DNA from: Anaerolineales bacterium
GTDB taxonomy: Bacteria; Chloroflexota; Anaerolineae; Anaerolineales; Villigracilaceae
Length of the DNA stretch: 7,590 bases
Direction of reading: 5' to 3'
Assembly (NCBI GenBank): GCA_029933275.1
Contig: JAOZOM010000084.1
Span: forward strand, 1-7,590
The translations under genes were made by a program, and so were the position numbers. Below, piece after piece: positions 1 to 7,388 of this stretch (positions within the stretch are counted from its first letter, which is position 1; each line of letters starts with the position of its first letter). The notes under the pieces were generated by a model that saw only the letters and a program-made list of their open reading frames with translations, did not search any database and had not been told where the DNA came from.

Positions 1-24
1 TCCATGCTAAAATTGCTCCCATGA
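1..24 (+). CDS. Possible 3' end of an upstream gene (partial, very tentative)
   Basis: Reading from base 1 in frame 1 gives seven open codons (S M L K L L P) followed by TGA at 22-24. That stop overlaps the ATG of the following gene in the arrangement ATGA, the classic four-base overlap of translationally coupled genes. Only 21 coding bases are visible, so this could easily be chance. It is listed because the downstream gene has no Shine-Dalgarno sequence, and coupling would explain how it is translated. The competing explanation is a leaderless start from a promoter in the same bases. Confidence 0.2.
   Translation, partial: SMLKLLP
5..13 (+). promoter_or_regulatory. Extended -10-like element before the glycosyltransferase gene
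   Basis: TGCTAAAAT matches the extended -10 pattern TGnTATAAT with one mismatch. Transcription normally begins about seven bases after the -10 hexamer, which here is at or next to the ATG at 21, so the mRNA could be leaderless. The -35 region would lie outside the window and cannot be judged. The element also overlaps a possible upstream reading frame, which weakens the call. Confidence 0.3.
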
Positions 25-1709
25 AATCACGTCATCAAATCCTTTACTTTTTCGCCTTTCTTCTCGCTGTCGCGTTGCGTTTTATCCAACTCGGCGCGTT
101 GCCTTTAACCGACATCGAAGCAACTTGGGCTTTGCAGGCTCTCGCCATTGCACATGGAGGTAAAATCCTGCTCGGCGGGCAACCCGGCTATATCGCCCTC
201 ACCAGCCTTCCTTTTTATGCGTTAGAAAGCACCAATTTCCTCGCTCGCTTTGTACCAGCTTTTGCGGGGAGTTTTATTGTCTTTACACCTTTTTTCATTC
301 GCGAGAAACTCGGCGAGCGGGTTGCCCTCATCGCCGCTTTTCTGCTCGCCATCGCCCCGGGATTGGTCGCTGTTTCTCGACAGGCAAACGGGACGATGCT
401 CGCGGTCACCTTCGGGGCGTTTGCGTGGGGATTGTGGCAAAATGGAAAAATCCGCTGGGCAGGAGCATTTGCCGGAGTCGCATTGCTCGGCGGCGCATCA
501 GTTTGGATGGGCTTACTCGGAATCGGGCTAACGTGGGCATTAGCGCAGAATCTGATCCCAGCCGAAGACAGTGATGATTTAACGGAATCAAGCCCAAAAC
601 ACGAGCGAACCCGTCAAGAGGATCTCAAAATCGCGGCGATCTTTATGGGCGGCACCATTCTCCTCATCGGCACACGGCTTCTCCTCTCCCCAAACGGATT
701 AAGCGCATGGCTCGCCTCCCTCGCCGATTATTTCAGCGGCTGGCGTTTTGCTTCTGGCGTGCCAATCTCTCGCATCTTCGGCGGATTGCTCGCCTACTAC
801 CCCCTCGCCTTATTTTTTGGCGGCATCGCAATCTGGCGCGCTTTCAAAGAGCAAAATCGCGAAAATATCGCCTTAAGTTTATGGGCAAGCGTTGCGCTAA
901 TTCTCGTTGTCATTTATCCCGCTCGTCAAGTCAGCGACTTAATTTGGGCAACCCTGCCGCTCTGGTTTTTGAGCGCAACCGAACTCAACCGCTACCTGCG
1001 TACACCCGCATTTGATCGCAATGAAACCCTCGGCGTTTTTTCTCTCACGGTTATTTTGCTGATTTTCTCATGGCTCAACCTTGCCAGTGCGGGTATTTTG
1101 CCCGAAAATACGCAATTTACCTCGCAACATCAATACCTGCTGGCTGGCTCGATTGCCCTGCTCATTTTGAGCCTCGCCCTGATCGCTTTTGGCTGGTCAG
1201 TCGAAGTCGCCACGCTCGGTGGTGTTTGGGGCATCATCTTGGGATTGGGAATTTACACACTCGGCACAGCATGGGGTGCGACAGGATTACGAACCCCTAA
1301 AGGTGTGGAAATTTGGGACTCTGCGCCGCGCGTGTCTCAGGCTGGCTTGCTTCTCCAAACAGTGGAAGAGATTTCAACTTGGTCAAGCGGCAACGCACAA
1401 ATTTTGCCCATTACCGTAAGTGGAGTCAATTCTCCTGCCCTAAACTGGGTTCTCCGCAACTATAACGTGACCGAAGTCCCCTCCCTCGACGTAACCACCG
1501 CCCCCGAACTCGTCATCACTAAACAAACAGATGATGTCGGTCTAGCCTCTGCCTATCGTGGGCAAGATTTCACTTGGCGCGAAGAAGCCGCGTGGGAATA
1601 TATGAATAGCTGGGCAAAATGGATTGTTTTACGCGAAGTTCCGCTCTCTTCTGAGAAGATTATCCTTTGGGCGCGAAATGATTTGTTTTTTGATAGTCAG
1701 AATCAGTGA
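21..1709 (+). CDS. GT39-like (GT-C fold) integral membrane glycosyltransferase
   Basis: A 562-residue polytopic membrane protein, probably a glycosyltransferase that moves sugar from a polyprenyl-linked donor to an extracytoplasmic acceptor. After a short basic N-terminus (MKSRHQ) the first helix covers about residues 7-27. The first outer loop carries D31-I-E33, placed like the acidic catalytic motif of PMT/ArnT-type GT-C enzymes. A conserved-looking SRQANGT segment follows near residue 118. Further hydrophobic helices continue to about residue 417, roughly 11-13 in all. Residues about 425-562 form a soluble tail rich in W and Y, probably extracytoplasmic. A polar, charged loop near residues 180-200 separates two helix groups. 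Family assignment rests on topology and the D-I-E motif, so substrate and acceptor are unknown. The ATG at 21 gives a sensible membrane-protein N-terminus, but no in-frame stop lies upstream in the window, so a longer protein is not excluded. There is no Shine-Dalgarno sequence. A non-catalytic GT-C relative is possible. Confidence 0.7.
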   Translation: MKSRHQILYFFAFLLAVALRFIQLGALPLTDIEATWALQALAIAHGGKILLGGQPGYIALTSLPFYALESTNFLARFVPAFAGSFIVFTPFFIREKLGERVALIAAFLLAIAPGLVAVSRQANGTMLAVTFGAFAWGLWQNGKIRWAGAFAGVALLGGASVWMGLLGIGLTWALAQNLIPAEDSDDLTESSPKHERTRQEDLKIAAIFMGGTILLIGTRLLLSPNGLSAWLASLADYFSGWRFASGVPISRIFGGLLAYYPLALFFGGIAIWRAFKEQNRENIALSLWASVALILVVIYPARQVSDLIWATLPLWFLSATELNRYLRTPAFDRNETLGVFSLTVILLIFSWLNLASAGILPENTQFTSQHQYLLAGSIALLILSLALIAFGWSVEVATLGGVWGIILGLGIYTLGTAWGATGLRTPKGVEIWDSAPRVSQAGLLLQTVEEISTWSSGNAQILPITVSGVNSPALNWVLRNYNVTEVPSLDVTTAPELVITKQTDDVGLASAYRGQDFTWREEAAWEYMNSWAKWIVLREVPLSSEKIILWARNDLFFDSQNQ

Positions 1710-1772
1710 ATCAGGTGGTTTTGCCTCTTACCTCTTGCAACTTTTAAACTTTCCAACATTCAAACATAAACT

Positions 1773-2444
1773 ATGCCCCCAAAAACAATTGCACTAGATG
1801 GACCCGCCGCTTCAGGCAAATCAACCGTTGGTAGCAGAGTCGCAGATGCGCTCGGCTATCTTTTTTTTGATACCGGCGTGATGTATCGCGCCGTAACGTG
1901 GACTGCACTTCAGCGCGGTGTTGAGATTAGTGATGAAAAAGCTGTCTCCAAAATCGCCGAGGAAGTGCCGATAGATGTGCGCCCTCCCTCCCAAGCAGAT
2001 GGGCGCGCTTGCGATGTTCTCGTTGAAAAAAAAGACATCACTTGGCAAACCCGCCGTCCCGAAGTGGACGCGAATGTCTCCGCTGTTGCAGCTTACGCGG
2101 GCGTACGCACCGCCTTGAGCGAACAACAACGCAGAATCGGCTTACGCGGACAAGTCGTGATGGTGGGACGCGATATTGGTACGGTGGTCATCCCCGAAGC
2201 AGAGTTAAAGATTTATCTCGATGCTTCCGCCGAAGAACGTGCCAAACGGCGGTACGAGGAAATCATCGGGCGCGGAGAAGAAGCTGATTATGCCGAAATC
2301 CTCGACAAAGTTAGAAAACGGGATCATGTAGATAGCACGCGCGATCTCTCTCCTCTTCGTCCCGCAGAAGACGCGGTGATCATCGATTCCGACAGCTTAG
2401 ATGCTAATCAGGTTTTTGAGAAGATTATGGGTTTATGTGCGTGA
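1773..2444 (+). CDS. cmk: Cytidylate kinase (CMP kinase)
   Basis: Transfers phosphate from ATP to CMP and dCMP, giving CDP and dCDP for RNA, DNA and phospholipid precursors in the cytoplasm. The 223-residue length is typical of bacterial Cmk. The Walker A loop GPAASGKST occupies residues 10-18. The CMP-binding segment FFDTGVMYRA follows at 32-40, with D33, Y38 and R39 in the usual places. GRDIGT at 132-137 matches the family's conserved GRD-GT motif. The lid region contains ERAKRRYEE, and the RDHVDSTRDLSPLRPA segment near the C-terminus carries the conserved D and R residues that contact the nucleotide. The start is secure from the upstream side: an in-frame TAA lies at 1767-1769, so ATG 1773 is the first possible start. 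No Shine-Dalgarno sequence precedes it. Unlike many genomes, where cmk sits with rpsA, aroA or plsC, here it lies between a membrane glycosyltransferase and a sensor kinase. Confidence 0.97.
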   Translation: MPPKTIALDGPAASGKSTVGSRVADALGYLFFDTGVMYRAVTWTALQRGVEISDEKAVSKIAEEVPIDVRPPSQADGRACDVLVEKKDITWQTRRPEVDANVSAVAAYAGVRTALSEQQRRIGLRGQVVMVGRDIGTVVIPEAELKIYLDASAEERAKRRYEEIIGRGEEADYAEILDKVRKRDHVDSTRDLSPLRPAEDAVIIDSDSLDANQVFEKIMGLCA

Positions 2445-2489
2445 AAGAAAGATTTCAAAATGTGCACTATAAACACCTATTTTTCAAAC

Positions 2490-2495
2490 TATAAT
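2490..2495 (+). promoter_or_regulatory. Consensus -10 box before the histidine kinase gene
   Basis: A perfect TATAAT ends 11 bases before the ATG at 2507. Transcription would start at about 2502-2507, giving an mRNA with almost no leader. No good TTGACA-like -35 box is found 15-18 bases upstream. A second -10-like TATAAA lies at 2468-2473. There is no Shine-Dalgarno sequence before the gene, which agrees with a leaderless transcript. Confidence 0.45.
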
Positions 2496-2506
2496 ACGGC
2501 TTAGCC

Positions 2507-5500
2507 ATGACCCGATTTATCAGCGTTCTCTTTTTCTCCATCCCCTTCATCAATTGGCCCAGTCTACTTGGCTGGATTTTCTTTGCCGCGCTATGTCTTG
2601 CAGCAATTTGGCTTTATATGAAAAGCAAGGGTTTTCAACCGATTTGGGAGAGACACTCTTGGCTACAATTCGGGGGACTCCTTCTTCTCACGGTTTTAGG
2701 CAATTTATTAATCGGGATTTACGTTAAAACCGCTTCGATTATGTCATGGCCCGGCATCCCGATAGAATCACCCGGCGCGACATTGATGGTTTTCGGCGCA
2801 CTCGGCTGGATCATCGCCGCGGGGACATTAGGTCCGCTCCCCGCGTTTCTGCTCGGCGCACTTGCGGGTTTACTTCGCGCTCCCTTCGATACCCATACCA
2901 TTTTCACGACTTTAGAATTTGGGATTTTGGCGATGCTTTTCAGCATGTCGGTTAGGCAACGCTATCGCACTTTTGTATATAAAGCCTTACGCCAACCGAT
3001 TATCGCTTCTCTGGCATTAGTGCCAATTTTTAGCATCCTTTTCCTGCTCGGAGTCTTTTTCAGCGCATCACATCCCGAAATTACTGCACGGCTGGATTTC
3101 GCCATAAACAACACCGGCTCGGCGACATTAGCTATTGCCGGAGAATTGCTCATCGCCGGAATAATCGCCCAAATCTTGGCGATCATCTCCCCCGATGCGT
3201 GGATGCGAAATCAAGCCCTGAAACCATCCCCCTCCGAACGCCGTATTGAGACACGTTTCCTCGTTGGGATGAGCACTTTCATCATCCTACTCCTGCTCTC
3301 CCTCCTCGTTGGGGACTGGCTCGTTGCCGGACAAGCCGCGCGGCGAATGCTTGATGACCGTCTGCAAAACACAGCCCAAATAGCGGCAGAAAGCATCCCC
3401 TTCTTCTTAGAAACAGGACAAAATCTGGGCGTTCAACTCGCAAACGATCCCGCCTTTTTTTCTAACGACAGCGAGGAACTCGCTACGCTTCTCAACGAAA
3501 AAATTCGGCTCGTACCTTATTTCAATCAACTTTTTATAGTGGATGCCACAGAAAATATACTCGGCGAATATCCACCCTCCACAGAATATTCCCGTCAACT
3601 TTATCCCGAAGAGAAAACCGGCATCATTCTTGCCATAAGCGGAATCCCTACACAGATTTACACTATCCCGCCCTTAATGATTGATGATTCAGCTCGCGTA
3701 ACTTTCCTTTTCACCATCCCCAACGAAGACCCAACTCTCAGCCGCATTTTAATCGGGCGCACAGATTTGAACACCAACCCGATTACACGTCCAATCCTTA
3801 ACAACCTCGACAGCATGAAATCCATCGATGGGCAAGGGATGCTGATTGATGAAAATAAATATATCCTCTATCATTCTGACAATCATCAGATTATGAGCCT
3901 CTACGAAGGAGAATCTAGCAGAGAAGCCAATTTCTTTGATGGGACTTCCTCCACAGGCACGCGTGAATTGGTATTTTATCAACCTGTCTTGGGACGTTCT
4001 TGGGCGGTCATTCTCAAAGTCCCCGCTAGTCAGGTACAGCAACTTGCGCTAAAAATCGCCGCTCCGCTTTCAGCATTAATTCTTCTCATAACCCTTATCG
4101 CTTTAGTTGTGCTACGCGTAGGCTTACGAATTATCTCACAATCGCTCGAAAGTTTAGCCAGCGAAGCGGGACGAATCTCGCAAGGGAAACTCGATAGAAC
4201 ACTCGAAATCTCCAGCACAGATGAAGTCGGGCAGTTAGGGCGCGCTTTTGAGCAGATGCGCATCAGCTTAAAAGATCGCCTCGAAGAACTCAATCGCCTA
4301 CTGGTCGTTAGCCGCAGTATCGCCTCTAGCCTTGAAATGCAAGATATTTTCCAGCCCGTTCTCGAAGCGATTCAATCCACCGGCGCAGATACTGTACAGG
4401 TTGTCCTCTCTCCCGAAATCATCCCCAATTCGATGGAAGATATGCCCACCCGCTTCGCTATTGAGAATACTAAAGGTGAATACGCTCATCTGGACGCAGA
4501 AATTTTTGAAGCCATTCATAGCCAAGATCGTCTTATTCTACCTAATCTCTCCCGCACAAGCGGCGGTTTACAACTCAGCGAGATTCGCCCCAACCCCGCC
4601 GCATTGATTGCCCTAGCCCTCCGCAACGAAAAACGTTTTTATGGGATTTTATGGGCGGCTTACAATAAACCCAAACCTTTCACCGAAGCTGATATTCGCT
4701 TTATCACCACTTTGGGCGGACAGGCGGCTCTCGCCGCGGCGAACGCACACCTCTTCTTGAGCGTCGAAGTCGGCAGGCAGCAACTCGAATCTATCCTCGA
4801 TTCAACCTCCGACCCCATCCTAGTGACTGACCATAAAGATCGTCTCCTTTTAGCAAATCCCGCCGCGTGGAAAGTGCTAGGAATCAACGCCAAAGAGAAT
4901 AAACTCATCGCGATTAACGAAATTCTCGACCAACCGGAACTCGTTGAATTGCTTAAGGTTTCCGTGCCGGTCAAAGACCCTGCCGAAATTACCCTCAAAA
5001 ACGGGAAAACATTCCTCGCAACCGCCTCTTCGGTCATCGCCGAAGGGCAACCGATCGGACGGGTTTGTATTCTACGCGATGTGACCCACTTCAAAGAATT
5101 GGATACCCTCAAATCGGAATTTGTCTCTACCGTCAGCCATGACCTACGCTCCCCGCTAACACTGATGCGCGGCTACGCGACCATGATGGAGATGGCGGGT
5201 GATCTCAACAATCAGCAACAGGGCTACGTCCGCAAAATCATCTCCGGCGTTGAGAATATGTCCCGCTTAATCAATAATCTCCTCGATCTCGGACGCATCG
5301 AACTCGGTGTTGGCTTAGAAGTTGAAAAAGTCCCCGTTTTGGATATTTTAGATCGCGTTGTCAGCGCACTGCAACTCAAAGCCAGCCAAAAAGAAATTGA
5401 TTTCTCACTTGAAACCGCGCCAAATCTCCCCCCACTAATCGAAGCAGATAAAGATTTACTCCACCAAGCCGTTTATAACCTCGTTGAAAACGCCTTAAAA

Positions 5501-5842
5501 TATACGCCGGATAAAAAATCGGTTAAAGTCAGTGCTTACGCGGCGAAAGAAAATATTATTTTTGAAATCCAAGATAGCGGCATCGGGATCAGCGAAGAAG
5601 CAAAAGAACATCTCTTCGAGAAATTCTTCCGTAGCTCGCAGCGCGAAGCCCGTACCCAACAAGGAACCGGTTTAGGCTTAGCCATCGTCCGCTCGATTGC
5701 AGAACGGCATGATGGTCGCATTTGGGTCGAGAGCGAAGAGGGTGTCGGAAGCACCTTCTACCTCCAAATCCCGATTATGCAACCGGAAAACCCCGAGAAA
5801 AAGATAAATTCTTCCGAGAAAACCATCCCGGTCTCTCGCTAG
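2507..5842 (+). CDS. Membrane sensor histidine kinase with polytopic N-terminus, dCache-like, HAMP, GAF, PAS, HisKA and HATPase domains
   Basis: A 1111-residue sensor kinase that autophosphorylates on histidine and passes phosphate to an unknown response regulator. Residues about 15-235 hold six to seven hydrophobic helices, an unusual extra membrane input module. A helix at about 252-273 leads into an extracytoplasmic region (about 275-510) that resembles a double Cache ligand-binding domain: FIVDATENILGEYP in the membrane-distal half, MLIDENKYILYH and a PVLGRSWAVILKVP end in the proximal half. A helix at about 512-536 and a HAMP linker (537-600, with DEVGQLGRAF) connect to GAF (about 602-750) and PAS (about 758-870). 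The H-box SHDLRSPL has its phosphorylated histidine at H878. The ATPase domain shows the N-box with N995, G1 box DSGIGIS from D1023, F-box LFEKFF and G2 box GTGLGLA from G1053. All catalytic motifs look intact. There is no receiver domain and no adjacent regulator gene. An in-frame TAA at 2492-2494 makes ATG 2507 the first possible start. Confidence 0.95.
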   Translation: MTRFISVLFFSIPFINWPSLLGWIFFAALCLAAIWLYMKSKGFQPIWERHSWLQFGGLLLLTVLGNLLIGIYVKTASIMSWPGIPIESPGATLMVFGALGWIIAAGTLGPLPAFLLGALAGLLRAPFDTHTIFTTLEFGILAMLFSMSVRQRYRTFVYKALRQPIIASLALVPIFSILFLLGVFFSASHPEITARLDFAINNTGSATLAIAGELLIAGIIAQILAIISPDAWMRNQALKPSPSERRIETRFLVGMSTFIILLLLSLLVGDWLVAGQAARRMLDDRLQNTAQIAAESIPFFLETGQNLGVQLANDPAFFSNDSEELATLLNEKIRLVPYFNQLFIVDATENILGEYPPSTEYSRQLYPEEKTGIILAISGIPTQIYTIPPLMIDDSARVTFLFTIPNEDPTLSRILIGRTDLNTNPITRPILNNLDSMKSIDGQGMLIDENKYILYHSDNHQIMSLYEGESSREANFFDGTSSTGTRELVFYQPVLGRSWAVILKVPASQVQQLALKIAAPLSALILLITLIALVVLRVGLRIISQSLESLASEAGRISQGKLDRTLEISSTDEVGQLGRAFEQMRISLKDRLEELNRLLVVSRSIASSLEMQDIFQPVLEAIQSTGADTVQVVLSPEIIPNSMEDMPTRFAIENTKGEYAHLDAEIFEAIHSQDRLILPNLSRTSGGLQLSEIRPNPAALIALALRNEKRFYGILWAAYNKPKPFTEADIRFITTLGGQAALAAANAHLFLSVEVGRQQLESILDSTSDPILVTDHKDRLLLANPAAWKVLGINAKENKLIAINEILDQPELVELLKVSVPVKDPAEITLKNGKTFLATASSVIAEGQPIGRVCILRDVTHFKELDTLKSEFVSTVSHDLRSPLTLMRGYATMMEMAGDLNNQQQGYVRKIISGVENMSRLINNLLDLGRIELGVGLEVEKVPVLDILDRVVSALQLKASQKEIDFSLETAPNLPPLIEADKDLLHQAVYNLVENALKYTPDKKSVKVSAYAAKENIIFEIQDSGIGISEEAKEHLFEKFFRSSQREARTQQGTGLGLAIVRSIAERHDGRIWVESEEGVGSTFYLQIPIMQPENPEKKINSSEKTIPVSR

Positions 5843-5855
5843 TTTTCTGAGAATC

Positions 5856-5864
5856 TGCTAAATT
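5856..5864 (+). promoter_or_regulatory. Extended -10-like element before the aminotransferase gene
   Basis: TGCTAAATT fits the extended -10 pattern TGnTATAAT with two mismatches and lies in the 94-base gap after the kinase stop. It would place the transcript start near 5871, leaving a leader of about 66 bases that includes the ribosome binding site at 5925-5931. No recognisable -35 box precedes it. It shares its first seven bases with the element at 5-13. Confidence 0.3.
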
Positions 5865-5924
5865 CAGCATCCAGATTGGTGTTTGCACGCCAGCCAAAAT
5901 CCGCGCGTGTCTCGCCCATCCCCA

Positions 5925-5931
5925 AAAGGAG
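5925..5931 (+). promoter_or_regulatory. Ribosome binding site that fixes the aminotransferase start
   Basis: AAAGGAG lies five bases before ATG 5937. It decides between that ATG and a TTG at 5883 that opens the frame 18 codons earlier but has no such site. Confidence 0.85.
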
Positions 5932-5936
5932 TTTTT

Positions 5937-7364
5937 ATGCCCTCCACAGTCCAAGTTAATCAAAATATCCTCGAAATGGAATATGCGGTACGAGGTCCCA
6001 TCCCTCAGCGAGCCGCGAAACTGAAAGAAGAGGGGAAAAATATCATTTTCTGCAATATCGGCAACCCGCAAGCTTTGGGACAAAAACCGCTCAGTTTTTC
6101 GCGTCAGGTGATTAGCCTCATTGAAGAACCTGCCAAAATTGCACGTGAACGCGCCATCAAAGAGCTTTTTGAAGAATCGCCCGCCAGCCCTCTGCGCGAA
6201 GAAGATTTTATTTCAGAGGAAATTCTCAGCTTGAGCGAAAAAGTTCTTGCCAAAACAGGAAAAGGAGTCGGAGCCTATACCGAAAGTAAAGGTTATTTTT
6301 TTGTGCGTGAGGCAATTGCAGAGTTTATTAATAGACGGGATGGATTCGCGCCAGCAAGCGACTTGGCAGCCAGCCCCGAGCAGATATTTCTCACAGACGG
6401 AGCGAGCGATGCCGCCAAACGCGTTTTAGACTTGCTCATTGCAAAAAAAACAGATGGGGTGATGATTCCCATTCCCCAATACCCGCTCTACTCGGCTTCG
6501 ATTAAGATGTTCGGCGGCGTTCAGGTCAATTATTATCCTGACGAAGAACATGATTGGGCATTAAAGCGCAACGCTCTCGAAAATGCCTATACGAAAGCCA
6601 CACAAGAAGGGACAAAAATTAAAGCGATTGTCGTCATCAATCCCGGCAATCCAACCGGTGCAATTTTGGACGTGAAAAGTGTACACGAGGTGATAGCCTT
6701 TGCCAAAGCACATGGTTTAGCGATTATCGCGGACGAGGTCTATCAAGAGAACCTCTACGGCGGGGAATTTGTCTCCTTCGCAAAAGCTCTCGGCGAGGAG
6801 AAAGATGTTCCGCTTTTTAGCTTACATAGCATCTCAAAAGGCTTTTACGGCGAATGCGGGCATCGTGGCGGCTATCTCGAAGTGCGAAATCCGCCCCGAA
6901 TTGAAGGTGCTGAAATGGGGTTTATCGATCTGCTTTTAAAACAGGCTTCAGTTAGTTTATGCGCCAACTCCATCGGGCAGGTGATGACTTATTTAATGGT
7001 CAGCCCGCCGGAAAAAGAGGGCGGTGTACATCAAAAATTTATTGCGGAAAAAGAGAAAGTTCTCAGCGACCTTTACGAAAAAGCAACGATGGTACGCGCC
7101 GCTTTCAAAAAAATGGATGGTATGGAGGTTTTCGGCAAAACCGGTGCGATGTATTTCTTCCCCCGCTTAAGCAAACTCCCCGAGGGGACAGATGATTTCG
7201 ATTATTGTATGGCTCTTCTCGAAGAGACGGGCTTATGCACCGTCAACGGTTCTGGATTTGGCTTAAAGAACCACCTCCGCATCGCCTTTTTGCCCTCAAA
7301 GGAACAATTAGCAGAGGTATTGCCGCGATGGATTGCATTTCATAACCGGTACGTGAATCGGTAG
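5937..7364 (+). CDS. PLP-dependent aminotransferase, alanine aminotransferase type (class I/II)
   Basis: Probably interconverts L-alanine and 2-oxoglutarate with pyruvate and L-glutamate in the cytoplasm, using pyridoxal phosphate. From ATG 5937 the protein has 475 residues, normal for animal- and plant-type alanine aminotransferases. Family marks appear in order: YAVRGPIPQRA from residue 16, NIGNPQALGQKPLSF from 40, GAYTESKG, FINRRDGF, IPQYPLYSAS from 179, and NPGNPTG from N235. D266 in DEVYQ pairs with the PLP ring nitrogen and Y269 contacts its hydroxyl. The Schiff-base lysine is K301 in SISKGFYGECGHRGGY, and R448 in LRIAFLP should bind the substrate carboxylate. The start is set by a good ribosome binding site; the TTG at 5883 would add 18 residues with no family resemblance. 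This type is distinct from the AlaA/AspC-like enzymes common in bacteria. Related members can use other amino acids such as glycine or glutamate with glyoxylate, so the exact substrate is inferred. It probably shares a transcript with the small membrane protein gene that follows. Confidence 0.92.
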   Translation: MPSTVQVNQNILEMEYAVRGPIPQRAAKLKEEGKNIIFCNIGNPQALGQKPLSFSRQVISLIEEPAKIARERAIKELFEESPASPLREEDFISEEILSLSEKVLAKTGKGVGAYTESKGYFFVREAIAEFINRRDGFAPASDLAASPEQIFLTDGASDAAKRVLDLLIAKKTDGVMIPIPQYPLYSASIKMFGGVQVNYYPDEEHDWALKRNALENAYTKATQEGTKIKAIVVINPGNPTGAILDVKSVHEVIAFAKAHGLAIIADEVYQENLYGGEFVSFAKALGEEKDVPLFSLHSISKGFYGECGHRGGYLEVRNPPRIEGAEMGFIDLLLKQASVSLCANSIGQVMTYLMVSPPEKEGGVHQKFIAEKEKVLSDLYEKATMVRAAFKKMDGMEVFGKTGAMYFFPRLSKLPEGTDDFDYCMALLEETGLCTVNGSGFGLKNHLRIAFLPSKEQLAEVLPRWIAFHNRYVNR

Positions 7365-7374
7365 CGTGTTTTTC

Positions 7375-7382
7375 AAGGAGGA
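7375..7382 (+). promoter_or_regulatory. Strong ribosome binding site of the small membrane protein gene
   Basis: AAGGAGGA, nearly the full anti-Shine-Dalgarno complement, ends six bases before ATG 7389. It is the strongest such site in the window and is the main evidence that the short frame behind it is translated. Confidence 0.85.
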
Positions 7383-7388
7383 ATAGCT

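Noticed and set aside
1710..1772. Promoter for cmk: TTGCCT at 1721-1726 with TTTAAA at 1743-1748
   Set aside because: The 16-base spacing is acceptable, but both boxes match poorly and the gap is AT-rich, so chance matches are expected.
1861..2033. Runs of eight T (1861-1868) and eight A (2026-2033) in cmk as possible phase-variable or slippage sites
   Set aside because: Runs of this length recur elsewhere in the window (for example near 6443 and 7392), the frame is intact, and cmk is a housekeeping gene with no reason to switch.
4660..5112. 150-codon frame on the opposite strand
   Set aside because: It lies wholly inside the PAS/GAF part of the histidine kinase, and its serine- and arginine-rich translation is the usual shadow of a + strand gene.
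5847..5870. Inverted repeat CTGA...TCAG in the gap after the kinase gene as a terminator
   Set aside because: Only about four base pairs form before mismatches, with no T run behind it.
5883..5936. TTG start 18 codons upstream of the aminotransferase ATG
   Set aside because: No ribosome binding site precedes the TTG, the added residues have no family resemblance, and AAAGGAG sits at ideal spacing before ATG 5937.
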